A stretch of DNA of 56,778 nt, taken from positions 1-56,778 of the forward strand of contig NZ_JADH01000008.1 of the NCBI RefSeq assembly GCF_000518285.1. Reading direction: 5' to 3'. Both the position numbers and the translations under genes were made by a program. Position 1 is the first letter of the stretch. Each line of letters starts with the position of its first letter. Below, in pieces: positions 9,430 to 20,460 of this stretch. This DNA is from Williamsoniiplasma lucivorax ATCC 49196 (lineage in GTDB: Bacteria; Bacillota_I; Bacilli_A; Mycoplasmatales; Mycoplasmataceae). Under the pieces are notes generated by a model. It saw only the letters and a list, made by a program, of their open reading frames with translations, made no database searches and had not been told where the DNA came from.

Positions 9430-10396
9430 TATTTAGCCCTCCTTGGCTGATTAGTTTAATTAACTCATACTCTGGAATAATGATTGGGTCAATTTCACCA
9501 GTGACAATTCGTTTAATTATATTGTACAACATTTTTATTTTATCATTTAATTGAGTGATTGAGTTGTTCTTTACTGTCATTAACATTTTTAACCGATAAG
9601 CATTGACCCCAATTTTTTCAGCAATCGCATTATTGGCATAACCTTGTTTTTGCAGAATCAAAGCATCTCTTAAAATACTTAAATTATTTCCCATTAAAGT
9701 AAATAAACCAATATTATCTAAATTAAAGATTTTATAATTTTGATATTGGACAATAAATTTGTTGAGATCATTGGTTAAAAATTCATTGACCAATTGGAAA
9801 ATATCATATTCATAAAAGTGGGTGGTGTTTTCTTTAACATCACCCAAAGTGATGTTTTGTTGCGGCAACTTTAATAATTTATTAACTTCTAAACTCATGA
9901 TTTGCATTTCATTTGGTAAAACCCGTACGAGATATTCGACAGCTTCTAGTTCAATCGTTTTATTTTTACGCAAAAAACTTTGGGTGAGATATTTTTTAAT
10001 CGCTGGTTCATCTAACTTTTTAATGTAATCCACTTTTGCCTGTTCTTGAAATCATTGACCAATTTTTAAACGATTCGATAACTTATCGGTTTCAAGAGTA
10101 AAAATTAAAATGTTATTTTGGTTATAACCTTTTTTTAAAGTTTCTCAAAAAACATTAACATCAAAAGTTTTGTGTAACGCCACTTTTTTTTCAGTGACAA
10201 ACCAAGCATCTTTTAAAACAACAATTTTTTGGTCATTAAAAAAAGAAAATGTTTGAATTCCATCAACAATTTCACTCATTGTATTTTCAATAAATGAATA
10301 TGTTTCAACTTCCAAATTATCAGCACTTAAAGATTTAATCATTTTCTCAAGGTGTTTTTTGAGTAAAAAATTATCATCCGAATAAAGAAAAAACAT
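9419..10396 (-). CDS. holA: DNA polymerase III delta subunit
   Basis: 325 aa, matching HolA length. HolA opens the beta clamp as part of the clamp loader. Sequence conservation in this family is low; the best match is the C-terminal helical collar pattern ...LTLMGNNLSILRDALILQKQGYANNAIAEKIGVNAYRLKMLM... and the final IKRIVTGEIDPIIIPEYELIKLI, together with N-terminal FFLYSDDNFLLKKHLEKMI. I placed the start at ATG 10396 because AAAGGCGG lies just upstream; an in-frame ATG at 10414 lacks a ribosome site. In many Firmicutes holA lies between comEC and rpsT; here these two are 12 kb away. Confidence 0.8.
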
Positions 10397-10499
10397 GTCT
10401 AACCGCCTTTTCATATTATTCTAACAAATAAACCAGAGCATTCGACTTTTTTGCTTGATTTTTTTCATGAGTTCAAGATGTTTCAATTTAAAACACCTC

Positions 10500-10524
10500 T
10501 CAAGGCCCAATTCTAAAGCCTTGT
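10500..10524 (+). terminator. Terminator-like hairpin with no obvious gene in front
   Basis: CAAGGC (10501-10506) pairs with GCCTTG around an 11-nt loop and is followed by seven T residues, the layout of a plus-strand intrinsic terminator. The nearest gene upstream is holA on the other strand. The surrounding 10397-10590 contains no ORF I can support. It may be a leftover of a lost gene or part of a leader or small RNA. Confidence 0.45.
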
Positions 10525-10595
10525 TTTTTTGATTTGATTAACTATGAAAAAAATCAAATTGCATAACGAAGTAAATTTTGACAAACAATTGTTGT

Positions 10596-10640
10596 CCTAC
10601 TTCTTTGTTAGGGAGGGTTTATGAATTGAAATTTTATAAT
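10596..10640 (+). promoter_or_regulatory. Lipoprotein promoter with shared upstream element
   Basis: CCTACTTCTTTGTTA (10596-10610) is identical over 15 bp to the elements at 7733-7747 and 18884-18898. A 24-bp spacer leads to TATAAT (10635-10640), 26 bp before the start codon of the 1264-aa lipoprotein. The palindrome seen in two other copies is absent here. Confidence 0.6.
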
Positions 10641-10665
10641 TATTAAAACAAGGAAGTTAAGAAAG

Positions 10666-13600
10666 ATGAAAAAATTACTAGGGATATTATCGGGTTTATT
10701 AATAACTGGAGGGACAGCTATGACTGTGGTGGCATGTGGTTTGCGTGTTGATGTTGACGAAAACTATGACATCTCCAAAATTAAAATTAATAACATTAAA
10801 GTTGGTGATTCTGAACAAAGTGTTTTAAACAAAATTCAAGAAGCAATTCGTAGTTTGTATCTTTGAGCAGAAAATAAAGTAGATTATCGTATTGAAGGTT
10901 TAGAACTTTTATTGACTAAACAGATCATTACTAAACAAGGAAGTATTAGTGTTGTTGGGATTGGCAAATTTTTACAAGGCGGAGTGATTATCGAGATTAG
11001 TGACACTGGTTCAACTACCAAACCAATTCATCCAAGTCCAATTGATCCCCCAGCGACTGAAAAAATTAGTATTGCTGGGATTCAAATTAAGAACATTCAT
11101 CGATTAACTTCTCTGGAAGTCGTTAAACAAAAAGTTCATAAAAACATTACTGCTCGTGCTAAAGGTGCTGTTTTAGGAATTGATTATAATATTGCTGGTC
11201 ATCCACAACATGATCAAGAAATCACGATCCAAGCGACTGAGACAAGTAAATGAATTAAAGATGAATTTACTATTCAAGTGCAAGCAGAACCAAGTCATAA
11301 TCTTTCAGATATTGAAATTGATAATGTTAAAGTTGGTGATACCAAAGAGAGTGTGTTAGTCAAAATTCAAGAAGCTGTGCGTGAATATTATGACCAAGCC
11401 CAAATTGATCTTGATTACACTGTTAAAGGTTTAGATGCATTGGTCGAAAATAATCACATCAAAGCTGCTGGTAGTGTCCATATTCAGGCCCAAGGAAAAA
11501 ATTTAACTGGGGGATTTATTTTATGAATTCGTGATTCAGGTTCTACAACTGAACCAATTGATCCAGCAAATCCAACTCAACCAATTAAATTAATTGATAT
11601 TTCAATAATGACAGTTACAGGTGTTGATAGTTTAACAACACTAGCCCAAGTACGAGAAAAAGTTGCTGAAGCGATGGTGGCACATCAAGCTGGTGATGCT
11701 CTTTTAGGAAGAGATTATATCATTCAAGGAACACCACAAGATGATAACCAAATTATTGTGCGAGCAACTCATGAAAGTAAAATTATTACTAATGCTTTCA
11801 CGATTAATGTTGAGCAACATCTTGCTCAAGATATTTCCAACACCGAAATTAATGATATTAGAATAAATGATTCTGAAGAAAGTGTTTCAGCCAAAATTAA
11901 AAAAGCAATTCGTAAATATTATCCCCAAGCCCAAAATAATATTGATTACACTGTTACTGGTTTAGATAGGTTAGTGGAAAATCATCAAGTTGTTCATGAA
12001 GGAAGTATCAACATCCAAGCTCGAGGGCAACGTTTAACTGGTGGGTTTACCTTATGGATTCGTGATTCGGGTTCAACAACAACTCCAATTGATCCAAATA
12101 ATCCAAACCCACCAGTTAAATTATTTGATATTTCAACAATTAGTGTGACTGGTGTTGATAATTTAACCACGCTTAAAGCACTTGAAGCAAAAGTAGCAAC
12201 AGCAATTGAAAATGAGGTTCCTGGTGCTGTTTTAAAAACAGATTATATGATTGAAGGGACCCCACAACAAAATCAACGAATCACTGTGCGAGCAACTAAG
12301 GATAGTAAATTAATTAAAAACTTCTTTACAATTCAAGTAAAAAATTATGTCAAGCAAGATATTTCAGAGATTGAAATTACAAATATTCAACTTCAAGATT
12401 CTAAATCAACAGTTTTAGACAAAATTCAAAAAGCAATTCGTAAATATTATGCTCAAGCCCAAATTAATCTTGATTACACTGTTAAAGGTTTGGATCAATT
12501 ATTACAAAACGGACTGCTTGCTCACCCAGGAAGCATTCATGTGGAAGCTGAGGGGGAACGTTTAAGTGGTGGATTTGTTTTATGAGTGCGTGATTCTGGT
12601 TCAACAACAAATCCAATTGATCCAAATCCAAATCCACCAATTAGATTATTTGACCTTTCACAAATCGTGATTAATGGAATTAATAAATTCACACCTATGA
12701 ATGAAGTTAAACAAAAAGTTCAAACAGAAATCCAAAGAAAAGCACCAGATGCTAGTTGATCAAAAGATTATCAAATTCAAGGTGATCCGCAAAAAGATAA
12801 AAAAATTATTGTATCGGCCACTGAAAATAGTCGATGACTTTATAACTCATTCACTATTCTTGTAGAACAAGATGAGAAATTAGATATTTCAGATATCCAA
12901 ATCCATAATGTTAAAGTTGGTGATGCAAAGAAAAGTGTTTTAAATAAAATTCAAAATCAAATTCGTAAATTTTATGCAGAAGCAGTCTTAGATACAGATT
13001 ATGTAATTAATGGTTTGTCAGCTTTAACTGAATCAGGGGAAAATATTGTTCACCAAGGAAGTATTAATATCAAAGCTAAAGGAACAAATTTAACTGGAGG
13101 ATTTGCTTTGTGAATTCGTGATTCAGGTTCAACAAGTGAACCAATTGGCTCTGAAGAAAGACCAATTAAATTAAAAAATCTTGCTAGTTTACAAAATAAA
13201 ATTACGGATGTGAATCATTTAACAACGATGGATGAACTAGAAGTTAAAGTTGAAAAAGAAATCATCAAGATAGCTGATGGTGCGATTTTGGGAGATGATT
13301 ACACAATCATCGGAACTCCTCAAAATAGTCAAAAAATCATTGTCCAAGCGACTGAACATAGTCGATGACTTTATAACTCATTTACTATTGATATGAAGCA
13401 ATATCAAAAGGCAAATATTTCCAACATTTATATTTCTAATGTTCAAGTTGGTGATGCAAAGAAAAGTGTTTTAAATAAAATTCAAAATAAAATTCGTGAA
13501 ATTTATTCAGGAGCAACTCTCGATAGGGATTATCAAATTATAGGACTAAATGAATTAGTTCATAGTGGTGTCGTTGTTAGTCCAGGAAGTGTTAATATTA

Positions 13601-14460
13601 TCGCTAAAGGTGATTATTTAACTGGAGGATTTGCTTTGTGAATTCGTGATTCGGGTTCAACAACAAACCCAATTGATCCAACCAATCCCACTCCACCAGT
13701 AAAATTAATGGATATTTCTGATGTTTACATTGCCAATGTCAACAATGAAACTAGCATGGATGATCTGAAAAGAAGAGTTCATCAAGCAATTAATCAAAAA
13801 GCAGTCGGGGTTGTTGAAGACATTGACTATACAATTGAAGGTACTCCACAAACAACAAATCAAATTAAAGTCAAAGCTACTTCAACAAGTAAACTAATCC
13901 AAAATAGTTTTGCAATTGAAGTCATGCAAGTCAAGTTTGATATTTCTAACATTGTTTTTCCTAAAATACCAAGTTCAACACCTATGGCTTCGCTTATACA
14001 AATGGTTTATATTTACATAAGCAGATTAGCACATGGAATTCAACTGGGTAGAGATTTTATTGTCTCAGGAGAAATTGAACCTGGATCAATTTTATTTGTT
14101 GATGCACTTCCCGGTAGTCAGTTAATCAAAGGTTTTTTCACAATTTTTGTTTATGATGATATCCCAGATCCTAACCCACCAATAGATCCTAACCCACCAA
14201 CAAACCCTAATGATGGGACTTTAGTTAGTTTAAAAAATGATTTACAAAAGCTTTTAAATAGTATTCCTTGAACAAATAATATTACTTATTTTGTCCAAAG
14301 ACTCCATGAAGAAATGCGTAAAAATCCTAAATTTAACAACATAGAAGTTTATGCGTCTAGTGGTATTGATCCATACAATAGAGGTTTTGGTTTTTGAAAA
14401 AATGTACCAGGAAACAAAGAACCTCATCTTTATTTAATATGAGGAAATCCAGTCCAATAA
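10666..14460 (+). CDS. Giant repeat lipoprotein, alternating A-B modules (1264 aa)
   Basis: The signal peptide MKKLLGILSGLLITGGTAMTVVACG has a lipobox Cys. The rest is built from six A-B pairs plus a final B-like unit. Module A (about 95 aa): DIS.I.I.NIKVGDS..SVL.KIQ.AIR.YY followed by DYTV.GLD.LV, GSI.I.A.G..LTGGF and a linker W(I/V)RDSGSTT.PIDP. Module B (about 78 aa): TGVD.LTTL, KV...I, GA.L..DY.I.GTPQ, RAT..SKLI.N.FTI.V. After the array come the proline-rich segment PDPNPPIDPNPPTNPN and an 80-aa C-terminal domain ending ...YLIWGNPVQ. About ten TGA-Trp codons, mostly in the linkers, hide the gene under the standard code. It is presumably a long surface fibre; adhesion or antigenic variation is inference. 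Confidence 0.88.
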
Positions 14461-14499
14461 AGATTAAAACAATAAAATTAATTTAATTTAGACAAATTA

Positions 14500-14533
14500 A
14501 AGCAAATCTTGTAACAAGATTTGCTTTTTTTTG
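14500..14533 (+). terminator. Intrinsic terminator after the first repeat lipoprotein
   Basis: A 12-bp stem, AAGCAAATCTTG/CAAGATTTGCTT (14500-14511/14515-14526), with a 3-nt loop and an eight-T tail. Confidence 0.85.
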
Positions 14534-14558
14534 TAAGTTTAAGCAGTGCGATTTGCCT

Positions 14559-14602
14559 CCTATTTCAATGTTATCTTTTAAACAAAAAGGTAAATATATA
14601 AT
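14559..14602 (+). promoter_or_regulatory. Lipoprotein promoter with diverged upstream element
   Basis: CCTATTTCAATGTTA (14559-14573) differs at three positions from the element upstream of three other lipoprotein genes. It keeps the exact 23-bp distance to TATAAT (14597-14602). A strong AAGGAGG follows at 14611. Confidence 0.5.
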
Positions 14603-14627
14603 GGAAGTGTAAGGAGGTTTGACTAAA

Positions 14628-17600
14628 ATGAAAAAATTATTAGGATTATTGTCAACTTTTGTAATCGGAGTAGGAAGTGTAGCCACGGTTGCAGCTTGTG
14701 GTATTCGAATTGAGGAAGTTATTAGGCAAACTGATATATCAAACATTGTCTTAGCACCTGTCAAAATAAATCCCAATCTAGAAGTACTAAAAGCGAAAAT
14801 TCAAAAGAAAATCGAAGAAAAAATTCCCGGAACCAAATTAGGAGTTGACTATACAATTGATGGTAGTTTACAACAAACTGGTTTTATCCGCATTAATGCT
14901 ACAATTTCAAGTAAATTAATTAAAGGTTACTTTCCAATTATGGTAACTGATAATGCTCAAAAAAATATTGCTATGATTGGCATTACCAATCTTAAAATTG
15001 GGGATAGTAAAGCTGATGTTTATGCTAAAATCCATGAACAAATCCAACTTTTATATCCCGATGCAGAATTAAATCAAGACTATCAAATTGCAGGATTAGA
15101 GCAATTACTCCAAAATGATCAAATTGCTTTTGCTGGAGCTGTCCATGTCACTGGAATTAGTGATTATCTAAGTGGTGGTTTTGTTTTATCAATTTATAAA
15201 TCAAATTCAACAACTACACCACTAGGCGCACAATCACCCCAACCAGGTAAAATTACCAATATTTCAACGATTAGCATGATTGATGTTAAAGTTGGTGATA
15301 CTCAAGCTAGTGTTTTGGATAAAATTCACCAAAAAATTCGCGAATTTTATCCACCAGCAACGATCACTAAAGATTATCAAATTGCTGGATTAGATCAATT
15401 AGTTGTCGATGGTAAGGTTGCTTTTGCTGGCAGAATCAATATTAAAACAACTGGTAAATATTTAACTGGTGGTTTTGTTTTAGTGATTCGTCAATTAGAC
15501 TCAACTACCCAACCACTTGGTGATAATCCAGCTGCCCCAACAAAATTAACTGACATTTCTAGTCTAAGTTTTTCAGATATCAAAATTGGTTTATCAAAAA
15601 ATGAAGTTTTACAAAAAGTCTTTGGCAAAATTCAACAATTACATGGTCAAGCTAAGTTAGATCAAGACTATCAAATTGTTGGTTTAGACCAATTAGTTCG
15701 CGATGAGAAAATTGCTTTTGCTGGCATTGTTCATCTTTTAGGAATTGGTGATTATTTAACTGGGGGAGTTGTGATTAGAATTTATAAAAATAATTCCACA
15801 ACCGATCCAATTCCACCACATCCAAATCCACCAAGTAAATTGACAGATATTTCTCAAATTCAAATTAATGATGTCAAAGTTAATGAAAGTAAAATAAGTG
15901 TTTTATCTAAAATTCAAAAGCAAATTAGTGAATTTTATCCCCAAGCTCAAATTAATCAAGACTATCAAGTTCATGGTTTAGATGATTTAGTTCAAGAAGA
16001 TAAGATTGCTTTTGCTGGAAGTATCCATATTAAGGCCAGTGGTAATGTTTTAACTGGTGGGTTTGTTTTAACTATTCGTCAAGGAAACTCAACAACAAAA
16101 CCATTAACTAACCAAACAAACCCACCAGGTAAAGCACCAATTATTTCTGATGTGACAATTGGGGATATTAAAATTGGGGATAGTCAAGACCAAGTTGAAG
16201 CCAAAATCTTGGAAAAATTACAAGCTTTATATCCTGATGCCAAATTAAATCAAGATTATCAAATTCAAGGTTTAGAGCAATTAATGAAAGATGGTCAAAT
16301 TGCCTTTTCTGGAACTATTCATGTTGTAGGGATTGGTGATCACTTAACTGGGGGAATGGAAATTACTATTGATAAATTAAGTTCAACATCAAAACCACTC
16401 GGTTTAAATCCAACCCTACCAATGAAATGAAATGACATCTCAAATATCCAAATTTATGATGTAAAAGTAAATGACACTAAACTAAGTGTTTTAGCTAAAA
16501 TTCAAAAGCAAATTGCAGCAATTTTTACTAAGGCAAAAATTAATCAAGACTACCAACTTGATGGCCTAGACCAACTTATCGAAGGTGATAAAATTGCTTT
16601 TGCTGGTAATGTGCACATTAAAGCATTTGGTAACGATTTAACTGGTGGATTCATTTTGTTTATTCGTCAAACAGACTCAATAACCAAACCATTAGCTGGT
16701 CAAACAAACCCACCAGGTAAAATGCCAATTGTTTCTGATGTTACAATCAATGACATTAAAATTGGTGATACTAAAGCCCAAGTTGATGCGAAAATCTTGC
16801 AAAAATTACAAACTTTATATCCTCATGCAAAATTAAATCAAGATTATCAAATTCAAGGTTTAGAGCAATTGATGAAAGATGATCGCATTGTCTTTACTGG
16901 AACTATTCATGTTGTAGGGATTGGTGATCACTTAACTGGGGGAATGGAAATTACTATTGATAAATTAAGTTCAACATCAAAACCACTTGGTTTAAATCCA
17001 ACCCCACCAACAAAATTAATCAACATTTCAAATATTAAAATTCATGATGTGAAAGTTAGTGATGTTAAGCAAACTGTTTTAAATAAAATTGATCATAAAA
17101 TTAGTGAATTTTATCCACAAGCAAGAATTAATCGTGACTATAAAATTGAAGGTTTAGACGATTTAGTTCAGGAAGATAAGATTGCTTTTGCTGGAATAGT
17201 GCATATTAAAGCACTTGGTAAACACTTAACTGGTGGATTTGTTCTCGCTATTCATCAAACAGGCTCAACTACTGAAGTGCTAACTCCAAACTCAGCACAA
17301 ATAGGTAAATTAATTAGTATCGATCAAATTGAAATTAAAGATATTAAAATTGGGAATCTTTTAGTTGATGTGAAAGCTAAAATCGCTGCCAAAATTCAAA
17401 CTTTATATCCTGATGCACAATTAAATCAAGATTATCAAATCGAAAGTCTAGAGGCTTTAATTCAGGGAGATCAGATTGCTTGAGCAGGACAAATTAATGT
17501 GCATGCTATTGGTAATCATTTAACTGGAGGCGTGGCGATTAGCATCAATAAAACAGGTTCAACAACTAACCCGATTACCCCAAATACTCCAAAACCAGGT

Positions 17601-18710
17601 CGCTTAACTAATATTTCTGACATTAAATTAGCTGATGTTTATTTTGGTGATGCTGTGGATCGTGTTTTAGCAAAAATTCAAAACCAAATCAGTCAAATTT
17701 ATGAAAATGCAACTCTGGACAAAGATTATCAAATTGATGGATTAAATGAACTTGTTCGCAATGGCAAAATTAATGACTACGGAAACATTAATATCAAAGC
17801 GATTGGAGATAATTTAACTGGCGGATTTGCTTTATGAATTCTGCAATCAGGTGCCATCACTGAACCACTTGGATCTCATAATGCTCTCCCAACTAGATTA
17901 AAAACTATTAGTCAAATTGTCATTGATGATATTAATAAGAACACAAGTATGGAAGTTATTCGTCAAAAAGTGCAAGCAAAAATTGCTGAAATTGTTCCTG
18001 GAACTCAATTAGATGTTGATTACAACATTGTTGTTGATAGTGACCAAACAATTTCGGTGTTTGCCCTTCTGCAAAGCCGTCTCATTAAAGACGCCTTTGA
18101 AATTAAAATTAAGAAGAGTGTTGTGGAAGCCGATTTAAATATTGAAGTTTATCTTGGTGATACTGTCACAATTATGGAAATAAAAATTGAAAAAATATTA
18201 GAGGAAAGATTTAAAATTCCAGCCACACTACAAAGTTATAGAGTGCCTTGGCATGAAGTATATGATTTAATGGATTTGAAGGAATACAAGTTTAATAAAA
18301 CAGGAATTATTCACGTGAAAGGGATTGATGAGAGACTCCCAAAAGAATTTACTGTTACTGTTGTGGCAAATCCAAATCCACCAAAACAACCACCAGGTAA
18401 ACCACCAGGTAAACCAATTGTTACTAATCCTGATGCTAAACCCGAACCAATCGAAACATTGAGATACGATTTGCAATATATGCTTGATCAAATTTCGGTT
18501 TATCCAAGTTTCCCATTAGTGAACCAATTGTGGACAAGATTAAGAGCCGATCCGGCATATGATGGAATCAACGCTAGAGTTGAAGATAAAGTTTCCGATC
18601 GAGGAAAAGCTGTTGTTTTTGAATCAACAGATGGACGATATACAGGTAAATTAACCTTATATTGAAAAGGTCGCGTTGTTACATCAGACCCAACCCCTGG
18701 TGGTGGTTAA
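14628..18710 (+). CDS. Giant repeat lipoprotein, B-A(x10)-B architecture (1360 aa)
   Basis: I chose ATG 14628 because AAGGAGG (14611-14617) is well spaced; a TTG at 14619 would be too close. The signal peptide MKKLLGLLSTFVIGVGSVATVAACG carries the lipobox Cys. One B module is followed by ten consecutive A modules (each with KI...(I/L)YP.A.L.QDYQI.GL..L, IAFAG, LTGG and a S(T/I)T(K/Q/E)PL linker), then another B. The C-terminal region has VEADLNIEVYLGDTV..., the proline-rich PPKQPPGKPPGKP and a final domain ending GKLTLYWKGRVV. A modules 4-8 show a two-module super-repeat of 588 bp. Likely a surface lipoprotein; no enzymatic motif seen. Length variation by recombination between modules is expected (inference). 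Confidence 0.88.
16311..16987 (+). repeat. 588-bp super-repeat inside the 1360-aa lipoprotein gene
   Basis: Positions 16311-16399 and 16899-16987 look identical by eye at an offset of exactly 588 bp, which is two A modules. Flanking parts of the modules are also very similar. The pairing of A5 with A7 and of A4 with A6/A8 shows recent duplication of two-module units. Confidence 0.85.
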
Positions 18711-18790
18711 AAAAAAATTTAATCTTGATCGCTACTAGTTTTTAAAAACTTGTCAACAAAAGATGTAAAAATTTTATAATCAAAATTGTT

Positions 18791-18822
18791 TTAAGCACAC
18801 CAAAATATTTGGTGTGCTTTTT
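18791..18822 (+). terminator. Intrinsic terminator after the 1360-aa lipoprotein gene
   Basis: A 12-bp stem, AAGCACACCAAA/TTTGGTGTGCTT (18793-18804/18808-18819), is followed by T residues. The same hairpin lies inverted at 7813-7839. Confidence 0.85.
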
Positions 18823-18883
18823 AATGAATTTATAGCCAGATATTTTAATAATAAATCATGTTTTTTTTGAAGAAAGTGTTGAA

Positions 18884-18927
18884 CCTACTTCTTTGTTATG
18901 AAACCATTTCAAAACCATATATATAAT
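18884..18927 (+). promoter_or_regulatory. Lipoprotein promoter with shared upstream element and imperfect palindrome
   Basis: CCTACTTCTTTGTTA (18884-18898), 23 bp, then TATAAT (18922-18927). The palindrome TTATGAAA...TTTCAAAA has one mismatch compared with the copy at 7704-7747. Confidence 0.6.
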
Positions 18928-18954
18928 GAATTAGAAAGGTAAAAGTGAGAGAAC

Positions 18955-20400
18955 ATGAAAAAATTAATCGGATTATTAGCTAGTTTGTTTGTTATGAGCG
19001 GGACTGTGACAACTGTTGTGGCTTGTGGAACATATATTGAAAAAGAAAGCATTGAAAATGATATTTCCAATATTATAATGGAGGCTGTCATTGTTGATAC
19101 TAATTTCGATGAAATTAAAGCACAAATTGCTAGTGAAATTGCTAGTGAAACTAATGCTCAAGCAAGATTAGGGATTGATTACAAAATTAATGGTAATACT
19201 GATCAACCTGGAAAGATTGTTGTGCAAGCAACACCTGAGAGTAATTTAATTACAGGTAGTTTTAATATTGCGGTGGTTCAACCAGTTGATCTTGGCAGCA
19301 TCACCATTAGTGATATTAGAGTTGGTGATTCTAAGGTTCGTGTTTATCAAAAGATTGATGAACTACTTCATTACTTTTCTGATGGTCATGACATTTATTG
19401 GAATTATGAAATTCTTGGTTTAGATAATTTAGTTGAAGGTGCAAATATTGCTTATGCTGGAAGTGTGCATGTTATTCCTGCAGGACCATATTTAACTGGT
19501 GGATTTGTGTTATGAATCGACCATATTGGTTCAAAAGTTGAAGTTCTTGATGCTCAAGCAAATCCACCAGTCAAATTACAAGATATTTCCCAAGTAACAG
19601 TGGCTGATATTCAAATTGGTGAAACACTAGAATCAATAAAAAGCAAGATTCACCAACCAATTCAAAATCTATGACCAGATACTCCATTAGTTTTCGATCA
19701 AGATTATGAAATTAAAGGTTTAGAAACATTGGTGGAAGAAAATAAATTAATTCATCAAGGAAGTATTCATGTGGTTGGAAAAGGTCGATACATAACAGGT
19801 GGTTTTGTTTTAATCATTCGTCAAACGGGCTCAACTACTGAAGTGTTAACTCCTGAAACAACCCCACCAACTAAATTAGCAGATATTTCACAAGTCCAAA
19901 TCAATGATCTTCAGATTGGGGATACAGTAGAAGAAATGGATGACAAAATTTATCAACAAATTCAAAAGTTATTACCAAATACTTTATTAAGTTCAAAGCA
20001 AGATTATGAAATTCTTGGTTTAGCAGCCTTGGTTGAGGAAAATAAATTAGTTCATGAAGGAAGTGTTCATGTAATTGCAAAAGGAAACAAATTAACTGGT
20101 GGGTTTGTACTATGAATTCGCCAAACTAGTTCAAGTACTGAAGTGCTTGCCAACAATGCTGGTAAACCAACTAAATTACAAGATATTTCACAAGTTCAAA
20201 TTAAAGTTAATCGTAAAATGTCAAGCAAAGAATTGCATGAAAGAATTCAAAAGAAAATTGATCAAGTGATTAGCAATACCCAAATTGACATTGATTATCA
20301 AATTGAAGGTACCCCAGAAAATAGCGAACAAATTATTGTTCGAGCAAGTAATACAAGCAAATTAATTAAAGGTCAATTTGTGATTACGGTGAGTAGATAA
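18955..20400 (+). CDS. Repeat lipoprotein, B-A(x3)-B architecture (481 aa)
   Basis: The signal peptide MKKLIGLLASLFVMSGTVTTVVACG has the lipobox Cys. One B module (ARLGIDYKINGNTDQPGKI...SNLITGSFNIAV) is followed by three A modules (each with DY/NYEI.GL..LVE, GS(I/V)HV and (L/I)TGGFVL) and a terminal B (IDYQIEGTPENSEQIIVRAS...LIKGQFVITV). There is no extra C-terminal domain, so this is the minimal version of the architecture. Linkers carry GSTTEVLTPE instead of the GSTT.PIDP of the first gene. The next gene starts 60 bp downstream without a terminator, so they are likely cotranscribed. Confidence 0.87.
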
Positions 20401-20460
20401 AACTCACAATAACAAATTAACTAGCTAAACTAGCTATGTCATAGAAAGGAAAAAGAAAAA

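Larger units (their letters stand above)
18791..18957 (+). repeat. Inverted copy (right) of the roughly 170-bp terminator-promoter block
   Basis: Partner of 7674-7841 (minus). The copies share hairpin, AT-rich spacer, conserved element, TATAAT and ribosome site, with scattered differences. In the palindrome the right half reads TTTCAAAA here instead of TTTCATAA. Confidence 0.9.

Noticed and set aside
10666-20400. A CRISPR array or simple tandem repeats in the lipoprotein region
   Set aside because: The repeats are in-frame protein modules of 230-300 bp with diverged copies, not short identical repeats with unique spacers.
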